Of a DNA stretch of 64,000 bases, positions 58,083 through 64,000 are shown piece by piece. Within the stretch, counting starts at the first letter, position 1. Each line of letters starts with the position of its first letter. Position numbers and translations under genes: made by a program. The stretch comes from Coprococcus aceti (lineage in GTDB: Bacteria > Bacillota > Clostridia > Lachnospirales > Lachnospiraceae), in assembly GCF_025567285.1 (NCBI RefSeq), contig NZ_JAOQJT010000005.1, forward strand, positions 1 to 64,000, in the 5' to 3' direction. Below the pieces are notes generated by a model. That model did no database searches. It was given only the letters and a program-made list of their open reading frames with translations, and was not told the origin of the DNA.

Positions 58083-59534
58083 ATGTATCAGAAAGGCGCA
58101 AAAGGCTGGCTGAAGCACTTTGACTTCATGCTGCTGGATCTTATAGTACTTCAATTGTCATTTCTTGTGGCATTCCAGATCAGACACGGCATGGTAAATC
58201 CGTATGCGAACAGAGACTATCTCGCGTTGGCTATTATCACGGAGCTGGCGGATATAGTAGCCATGATATTTCTGAATACATATGAGGGCGTCATCAGAAG
58301 AGGATACTTCAAGGAATTCATATCCAGCTTCAAGAACGGTTTCGTGATAGTTGCACTGCTCCTTCTGTATGTGTTTGTCCTCAAGGATACATCTATATAT
58401 TCCAGAACTACTATACTGCTCATGTGGGCCATATACGTATATGCTACATTTGCAGTGAGGAGCCTGTGGAAGAAGCATCTCGCGAAATATGCAGAGCATG
58501 GCAAGGGCAAGAAGCTCCTGGTCATGACCACCAGACATGTAGCAGATGAAGTGGTGGCAGGCCTCAAGGAGAAGAACTACTCCGGGTTTGATATAGTAGG
58601 AGTCATGGTGATAGATGCCAATCTCATCGGTCAGGAGATCCAGGGAGTGCCGGTGGTGGCGGATTACAACAGTGCAGTTGATTATGTGAGAACCGCATGG
58701 GTGGACGAGATATACGTGGATGTGCGTGGAGCATACGGATATGCGAACACCCTGATAGACGCATTTATCGAGGGCGGCATCACAGTTCACATGTGCATAT
58801 CATCCATCGTGAGGACCCACGGCGACAAGCAGCTCATCCAGAAGATAAATGGTGAGACCGTGGTCACGACCATGATGAACTACGCAACACCAAAGCAGAT
58901 GTTGCTCAAGAGAACGGCAGATATAATAGGAGGTCTGGTGGGCAGCATATTCACGCTCATCCTCACCATATTTATAGGACCTATCATATACATCAAGTCC
59001 CCGGGACCGATCTTCTTCAAGCAGGAGAGAGTGGGACTGAACGGCAAGATATTCAAGATGTACAAGTTCCGAAGCATGTACATGGACGCTGAGGAGCGCA
59101 AGAAGGAACTCATGGCGCAGAACACCATGAGCGATTCGAAGATGTTCAAGATGGACTTTGACCCGAGAGTCATAGGCAACAAGATCCTGCCGGACGGCAC
59201 CAAGAAGAAGGGAATAGGTCAGTATATCAGAGACTTCTCCATAGATGAGTTCCCACAGTTCTTCAATGTGCTAAAAGGGGATCTGTCACTGGTTGGAACA
59301 AGACCACCACTTATCTCTGAGGTGGAGCAGTATGATATGCACCACAAGAGCCGACTTGCTACTAAACCTGGAATCACTGGTATGTGGCAGGTTAGTGGTA
59401 GGAGTGATATCACGGACTTCGAGGAGGTCGTGAGACTGGATACGGAGTATATAGAGAACTGGAGCTTTGGGCTTGATGTGAGGATAGTGCTGAAGACTAT
59501 CAAGGTAGTGCTTGGTAGGGAAGGATCGAAGTAG
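58083..59534 (+). CDS. Undecaprenyl-phosphate sugar phosphotransferase (polyisoprenyl-phosphate hexose-1-P transferase)
   Basis: A membrane enzyme of 483 residues that begins repeat-unit assembly by loading the first sugar-phosphate on the lipid carrier. Four to five N-terminal helices, a CoA-binding-like middle domain, a helix near 295 (GGLVGSIFTLILTIFIGPIIY), and the catalytic end: S-P-G-P-I-F-F-K-Q-E-R-V-G, K-F-R-S-M, D-E-F-P-Q-F-F-N-V-L-K-G-D-L-S-L-V-G-T-R-P-P, and K-P-G-I-T-G-M-W-Q-V-S-G-R. All hallmark residues are present. The transferred sugar is not predictable here. Confidence 0.95.
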   Translation: MYQKGAKGWLKHFDFMLLDLIVLQLSFLVAFQIRHGMVNPYANRDYLALAIITELADIVAMIFLNTYEGVIRRGYFKEFISSFKNGFVIVALLLLYVFVLKDTSIYSRTTILLMWAIYVYATFAVRSLWKKHLAKYAEHGKGKKLLVMTTRHVADEVVAGLKEKNYSGFDIVGVMVIDANLIGQEIQGVPVVADYNSAVDYVRTAWVDEIYVDVRGAYGYANTLIDAFIEGGITVHMCISSIVRTHGDKQLIQKINGETVVTTMMNYATPKQMLLKRTADIIGGLVGSIFTLILTIFIGPIIYIKSPGPIFFKQERVGLNGKIFKMYKFRSMYMDAEERKKELMAQNTMSDSKMFKMDFDPRVIGNKILPDGTKKKGIGQYIRDFSIDEFPQFFNVLKGDLSLVGTRPPLISEVEQYDMHHKSRLATKPGITGMWQVSGRSDITDFEEVVRLDTEYIENWSFGLDVRIVLKTIKVVLGREGSK

Positions 59535-59557
59535 TAGGAATGAGGAGGGAATGAGAC

Positions 59558-60868
59558 ATGAATATTATTTTACTTTCGGGAGGTTCGGGTAAGCGCCTTT
59601 GGCCTCTTTCAAATGATGTACGCAGTAAGCAGTTTATTAAGTTGTTTAAGAATGGTGACGAATATGAATCCATGGTACAGCGCGTGTATCGACAGATTAC
59701 CACTGTAGATTCAGAGGCTAAAGTAACAATTGCAACAAGTAAATCACAGGCAAGTGCTATAAAAAATCAATTAGGGGAACGAACAGCTATCTGTGTGGAG
59801 CCTTGTCGACGTGATACATTTCCAGCAATTGCACTTGCTGCTGTTTATTTACACGACAAGTTAGGAGTTGCAGAAGATGAGGCTGTTGTTGTATGCCCGG
59901 TTGATCCATATGTGGACAATACTTATTATGAAGCAGTTAAGACATTACAGGAATTAGCTGGTCAGGGAGATGCTAATTTGACTCTAATGGGAATAGAACC
60001 TACATATCCTAGTGAGAAATATGGGTATATTATTCCTGAAAATGGTGAAAATGTCAGCAGAGTAAGGGAATTTAAAGAAAAACCGGATGTGGAGACCGCA
60101 AAGAAGTATCTTGCACAGAATGCGTTATGGAATGCGGGAATATTTGCATTTAAGTTGGGATATTTGTTGGATAAAGCTCACAGCATGATTGATTTTGTTG
60201 ATTACAATGATATGTTCAATAAGTATGAGACATTGACAAAAATAAGCTTTGATTATGCTGTGGTTGAGAAAGAACAAAGCATTCAGGTTCTGCGCTATAG
60301 TGGGGATTGGAAGGATGTCGGAACTTGGAATATGATGGCCGAGGTCATGGCAGATAAGACTAAGGGTAAAGTTATTTTAGACGAGACCTGCGAAAACACA
60401 AATGTGGTTAATGAATTAAATATTCCGATTCTCTGTATGGGTTGCAAGGATATGATCGTTGCAGCCAGCGGTGATGGGATATTAATTTCAGACAAAGAAC
60501 GTAGTGGGTACATGAAGCCATATGTTGAAAAAATAGAGACTGAGGCAATGTATGCAGAGAAGTCGTGGGGAGACTATACAGTTATAGATGTACAGCCAGG
60601 TTCTATGACTATAAAAGTTTCTATGAGAGCTGGCGAGCATATGACATATCATATGCACAACCATCGCGAAGAAGTTTGGACAGTAGTTTCCGGTAATGGT
60701 AAGGTGACGGTGGATGGTAATGTACAGCTTGTTAATGCTGGAGATGTCATAAAGATACCAGCAGGAAGAAAGCACACTGTTGAAGCAATTACTGCGATTG
60801 ATATGATAGAAGTTCAGTTAGGCGATGAAATTAGCGTTACAGACAAAGTGAAATGTTCGATAGAGTGA
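59558..60868 (+). CDS. manC: Mannose-1-phosphate guanylyltransferase (ManC type)
   Basis: A 436-residue nucleotidyltransferase making GDP-mannose for polysaccharide synthesis. N-terminal L-S-G-G-S-G-K-R-L-W-P-L-S, then V-C-P-V-D-P-Y, and F-K-E-K-P. The C-terminal cupin domain (M-R-A-G-E-H-M-T-Y-H-M-H-N-H-R-E-E) suggests an isomerase-type end, as in type II PMI/GMP enzymes. Wording is moderately divergent, so another hexose-1-P cannot be excluded. This gene starts the visibly AT-richer part of the locus. Confidence 0.88.
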   Translation: MNIILLSGGSGKRLWPLSNDVRSKQFIKLFKNGDEYESMVQRVYRQITTVDSEAKVTIATSKSQASAIKNQLGERTAICVEPCRRDTFPAIALAAVYLHDKLGVAEDEAVVVCPVDPYVDNTYYEAVKTLQELAGQGDANLTLMGIEPTYPSEKYGYIIPENGENVSRVREFKEKPDVETAKKYLAQNALWNAGIFAFKLGYLLDKAHSMIDFVDYNDMFNKYETLTKISFDYAVVEKEQSIQVLRYSGDWKDVGTWNMMAEVMADKTKGKVILDETCENTNVVNELNIPILCMGCKDMIVAASGDGILISDKERSGYMKPYVEKIETEAMYAEKSWGDYTVIDVQPGSMTIKVSMRAGEHMTYHMHNHREEVWTVVSGNGKVTVDGNVQLVNAGDVIKIPAGRKHTVEAITAIDMIEVQLGDEISVTDKVKCSIE

Positions 60869-60915
60869 AAAATGACGCAATACAATATTAAAAATGAATT
60901 GTGGTGAGGATAAGA

Positions 60916-61659
60916 ATGGCAAGAATGAAATTTATGAATACAGAGATTGATAATTTGACAATGCAGGAAACGTTGCAGGCAATCAATCAATTGATTCAAG
61001 AAAATAAAAGTGCATATGTGGTTACTCCAAATGTAGATCATATAGTGCAGCTTGAAACAAATAGGGAATTACAAGAAGTTTATAAGAATGCTGCTTTGAT
61101 TTTAACAGATGGAAAGCCTCTATTATGGATAGCTAATTGGTATGGAACACCAATTAAAGAAAAAATATCTGGATCAGATTTATTCCCTCTCCTTTGTAAT
61201 ATGGCTGCTGCAAAAGGGTATAAGATGTTTTTTTTAGGAGCTGCAGAGGGAGTAGCAAAAAGAGCTGCAGAGAATCTTACTATGAAATACAAAGGATTAC
61301 AGGTCGTTGGAACTTATTCACCGCCATTTGGATTTGAAAACAACAAAAATGAGATGGATAAAATCAAAAACATGATTAAGGCGTCAAAACCAGATATCCT
61401 TATTGTAGGGCTGGGATGCCCAAAGCAAGAAAAGTTTATGTACCACCATTGCAAAGAGCTTGGCGTTCCAATTTCATTTGGGTTGGGTGCAAGCTTTGAT
61501 TTTGAAGCAGGAAATATAAAAAGAGCACCACGATGGATGGCCAATCATGGCCTTGAATGGCTTTTTAGAATTACACAGGATCCTAAACGAATGGCTAAGC
61601 GTTACTTGGTAGATGATAGAAAGATTCTAGGTTTAGCTATAAAATATAGAAAAAAATAG
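60916..61659 (+). CDS. WecG/TagA/CpsF-family glycosyltransferase
   Basis: A GT26 enzyme of 247 residues adding the second sugar (often N-acetylmannosaminyl or glucosyl) to the lipid-linked first sugar. Family motifs: V-V-T-P-N-V-D-H-I-V, L-T-D-G-K-P-L-L-W, S-G-S-D-L-F-P, F-F-L-G-A-A-E-G-V, V-G-L-G-C-P-K-Q-E and A-P-R-W-M-A-N-H-G-L-E-W. The ATG at 60916 follows GTGAGGAT. Confidence 0.93.
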   Translation: MARMKFMNTEIDNLTMQETLQAINQLIQENKSAYVVTPNVDHIVQLETNRELQEVYKNAALILTDGKPLLWIANWYGTPIKEKISGSDLFPLLCNMAAAKGYKMFFLGAAEGVAKRAAENLTMKYKGLQVVGTYSPPFGFENNKNEMDKIKNMIKASKPDILIVGLGCPKQEKFMYHHCKELGVPISFGLGASFDFEAGNIKRAPRWMANHGLEWLFRITQDPKRMAKRYLVDDRKILGLAIKYRKK

Positions 61660-61667
61660 GTGAGCAA

Positions 61668-62762
61668 ATGGACTTAGTAACAATAATCACCCCCATTTAT
61701 AATGGCGAAAAGTATTTGGAACGCTATTTTACACAAATAGAAGCAATAGACTACGAAAATTTACAGATAATTGTTATAAATGATGGAAGTAAAGACAAGA
61801 CATCAGAAATTGTAAAAAAGTATGCAAATGTAGATAGTCGAATTGAATTTATAGATAAGAGAACGAATGAGGGAGTCAGTAGCGCAAGAAATGACGCATT
61901 AAAAATGGCAAGGGGAAAGTTTTGTTTCTTTTTCGATTGTGATGATACATTTGAGACACAAATTGTTGAAAAATGTGTATCAAAGGTAAAAGCTGACACA
62001 GATACTGTCTGCTATAATTATGCATCTGTGCGTAGAGATGGGAACGTGTCTAAGCATGAGTTTTCTTATAGAAAGTGCGTGTATAAAAAAGAAGAAATAC
62101 TGGAGCAGATACTGCCGAATTCATTTGGAACATCAATAGCAGACTTAAAAAGGTATCTTTCGGGCAAGTGTGGAATGCGCCAAGGAAAAGAACTGAATGG
62201 TCCGTGGCGTATGATGTATTCACTTGAGATAATCCGAAAAGAAAATATATTTTTCAGAAGGGATTTACATGTAGGGGAGGATACAATTTTTACAAATAAA
62301 TATCTTGCAGTAGCTGATGTGATTTATACGATAGATGAGCCATTATATTATCTTCATAACAATGACGGCTCAGCAATAGAAACATACAATCTAGATGTTA
62401 ATCGAATGATTTCAGGAAAGCTGCAGCTTATTAAGGCAAAGAATGAGTTGAGTTTTGAACTGAAATCAAAGGGGATGAATACATATGGATTATGGGGAGG
62501 GGAGTACATACTTTCTTCCGTTCAAATTGGTTACGCCTTAGCGAAAGATAAGAGGTTGTCATTTGCTGAGAAACGTAAGATACTGAAAGCTTATCATTTA
62601 AATGTCTTGGTTATAAAGCAATGGGATCGACTTAAGGTAAAAGAAATCATTGGTACAAAAAACATTAAAGCAATTCCGGTTTTTCTGTTAAAAATAAACT
62701 GGATAGTTGTTACAGAGTTGATGCTTACTTTGTTTTGTAAAATGGGATTTAAAATCAACTGA
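61668..62762 (+). CDS. Family 2 glycosyltransferase
   Basis: A GT-A fold enzyme of 364 residues. I-I-T-P-I-Y-N-G-E-K-Y-L at the start, I-N-D-G-S-K-D-K-T, N-E-G-V-S-S-A-R-N-D-A-L, and the metal-binding F-F-D-C-D-D-T (DxD). The C-terminus ends in a hydrophobic stretch that may touch the membrane. Donor and acceptor unknown. AT-rich codons such as TTA and ATA are frequent. Confidence 0.9.
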   Translation: MDLVTIITPIYNGEKYLERYFTQIEAIDYENLQIIVINDGSKDKTSEIVKKYANVDSRIEFIDKRTNEGVSSARNDALKMARGKFCFFFDCDDTFETQIVEKCVSKVKADTDTVCYNYASVRRDGNVSKHEFSYRKCVYKKEEILEQILPNSFGTSIADLKRYLSGKCGMRQGKELNGPWRMMYSLEIIRKENIFFRRDLHVGEDTIFTNKYLAVADVIYTIDEPLYYLHNNDGSAIETYNLDVNRMISGKLQLIKAKNELSFELKSKGMNTYGLWGGEYILSSVQIGYALAKDKRLSFAEKRKILKAYHLNVLVIKQWDRLKVKEIIGTKNIKAIPVFLLKINWIVVTELMLTLFCKMGFKIN

Positions 62763-62774
62763 GAAAGGACAGAG

Positions 62775-63899
62775 ATGAGAGTATTAATAGATTTGACCTC
62801 TCTTGCAGATAACTTTTCTGGAATTGAGCGATTTGCGCTCAGTATTACAAAAGAATTGATTTCTGATCAAAGTAGAAGAGATATTGAGTATACACTTCTT
62901 TTTAAAAATGAGGTACACAAAGAATTTTTAATAGAGCAGAATAACGTTAAGAATATTGTTATAAATGGAAAGAATAAACTAATTTTTAATCAGGTGCAAT
63001 TGCCGCTAAGGTTAGCGACTATAAAAGCAGACTATTATTTCTTTCCGGCATTTCCAGCACCATTTTTCTTCTTTAATAGAAATGCAATAAGTGCAATTCA
63101 TGATGTGGGGTGTTGGGACTGCCCTAGTAAGAATAAAAAATACATGACACTTTATTTTAAGATCATGTATAGAAAAGCTGCCCATGGACATAAGAGAGTC
63201 GTTACAGTGTCGCATTTCTCAAAAAATCGAATTTCAAAGATTTTGAAAAAGAAGTCTGATGAAATTGCAGTAATTTACGATGGATTATCGGATTGCTTTG
63301 CTAATTTCAATTATGAAAAAGATCAGGATCTTAAGGCTAAAGAAGCGTATGGACTTCCAGAGAATTATATTCTTTGCCTTTCGACTTTAGAGCCAAGAAA
63401 AAATATGCGACTTTTGGTTGATGCGTTTAGCAATCTTATCCAAGAGAAGAAAATAGATACCAATTTAGTTTTAGCTGGAAGAAAAGGCTGGTTGATAGAT
63501 GATTTGCTTTCTGATCTTGATGAGAAAATCATCAACAGAATTCATTTTACTGGATTTGTAGATGATAATTTACTACCTTATGTATACAAAAATGCACAAG
63601 TTTTCGTATTTCCGTCAGTATATGAGGGATTTGGAGTACCTCCTATAGAGGCTATGTCTATGGGAGTTCCGGTGATTTCTTCTGATGCTGCATCATTACC
63701 AGAGGTCCTTGGCGATTCGGCTTTTTATTTTGAAAATCGAAATTTGGAAGAATTGAAGAAACAGATAGTATCTGTTATGAATCTTACCCAAATTCAGATC
63801 AATCTAGTAAAAGAAAAAGGAATCATTCAAGCGAGTAAGTATAGTTGGGAAACAGAAGCTATAAAATTTGAGAAGATTTTATTGGAAGAATACAATTAG
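62775..63899 (+). CDS. Family 4 glycosyltransferase
   Basis: A GT-B fold enzyme of 374 residues. The C-terminal donor domain has L-C-L-S-T-L-E-P-R-K-N-M-R-L-L, V-F-V-F-P-S-V-Y-E-G-F-G-V-P-P-I-E-A-M-S-M-G and P-V-I-S-S-D-A-A-S-L-P-E-V, including the E-x7-E pair of retaining mannosyl-type transferases. The ManC upstream makes GDP-mannose a plausible donor. Confidence 0.92.
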   Translation: MRVLIDLTSLADNFSGIERFALSITKELISDQSRRDIEYTLLFKNEVHKEFLIEQNNVKNIVINGKNKLIFNQVQLPLRLATIKADYYFFPAFPAPFFFFNRNAISAIHDVGCWDCPSKNKKYMTLYFKIMYRKAAHGHKRVVTVSHFSKNRISKILKKKSDEIAVIYDGLSDCFANFNYEKDQDLKAKEAYGLPENYILCLSTLEPRKNMRLLVDAFSNLIQEKKIDTNLVLAGRKGWLIDDLLSDLDEKIINRIHFTGFVDDNLLPYVYKNAQVFVFPSVYEGFGVPPIEAMSMGVPVISSDAASLPEVLGDSAFYFENRNLEELKKQIVSVMNLTQIQINLVKEKGIIQASKYSWETEAIKFEKILLEEYN

Positions 63900-63924
63900 T
63901 AAAATATATAGGTGAATTAAGTAG

Positions 63925-64000
63925 ATGAAAATATTATTGGTAAATACATTTTATTATCCTGAAGTTAAGGGTGGAGCAGAATATAGTGTAAAAAAGTTAG
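63925..64000 (+). CDS. Glycosyltransferase, 3' partial
   Basis: The frame runs off the right edge. The 25 visible residues, M-K-I-L-L-V-N-T-F-Y-Y-P-E-V-K-G-G-A-E-Y-S, are a typical start of GT4-family enzymes (xxYPPxxGGAE). The start codon follows AGGTG. Confidence 0.75.
   Translation, partial: MKILLVNTFYYPEVKGGAEYSVKKL

Overview
The window looks like chromosomal DNA of a commensal, Gram-positive, anaerobic member of the Clostridia, most likely Lachnospiraceae (Coprococcus/Butyrivibrio/Roseburia-like; genus not resolvable by eye). Reasons: strong AGGAGG ribosome binding sites, consensus sigma-A promoters, lipoprotein-type ABC binding proteins, Big_2 and MBG-like secreted repeat proteins, ferredoxin-linked sulfur enzymes, and a Gram-positive capsule locus with PHP-type phosphatase, LCP protein and BY-kinase. 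Nearly all genes are on the + strand. No rRNA, tRNA, CRISPR array or intact insertion sequence was seen.

Layout. 0-1.8 kb: 3' part of a secreted Big_2 protein. 1.9-12.6 kb: SGNH hydrolase, cysteine synthase, sulfate ABC transporter, AprAB-like APS reductase and CysDN sulfate adenylyltransferase. 12.7-15.4 kb: Rpn-type nuclease (minus strand), a GGDEF remnant and a MATE pump. 15.4-20.3 kb: tandem structured repeats, then metY, siroheme sulfite reductase, TusA-like protein, thioredoxin-like protein, ThiS-like carrier, ThiF-like E1 and JAMM protease. This set matches the protein-thiocarboxylate route to homocysteine described in Wolinella (HcyS/HcyF/HcyD). 20.4-27.8 kb: tetrapyrrole genes from glutamyl-tRNA to siroheme. 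28.2-30.6 kb: thioredoxin reductase, an Rrf2/CymR-type regulator and TcdA. 31-36.7 kb: DUF3737 protein, PatB/MalY lyase, MATE pump, AAA ATPase. 36.7-45.9 kb: LacI-regulated alpha-galactoside/alpha-glucoside uptake and hydrolysis. 46-53 kb: a 1269-residue sugar-binding/GGDEF/EAL/beta-helix protein, a second MetY, a SpoU methylase and a metallophosphoesterase relative with substituted metal ligands. 53.4-64 kb: exopolysaccharide locus, visibly more AT-rich from about 59.56 kb.

Together, the first 33 kb form an almost complete sulfate-to-cysteine/homocysteine island: uptake, activation, APS reduction, sulfite reduction with the siroheme needed for it, sulfur relay, acceptor enzymes, and a plausible regulator with matching operator-like sites at two promoters.

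The least explained features are non-coding. Three long-armed hairpin elements share a core whose paired bases covary, and each ends just before the ribosome binding site of cobA-hemD, trxB or patB. A second small hairpin repeat is present three times, once nested inside one of those elements and once forming the 3' end of the aprA coding region. A 75-bp tandem repeat upstream of metY has an inverted partner that overlaps the metY operator.
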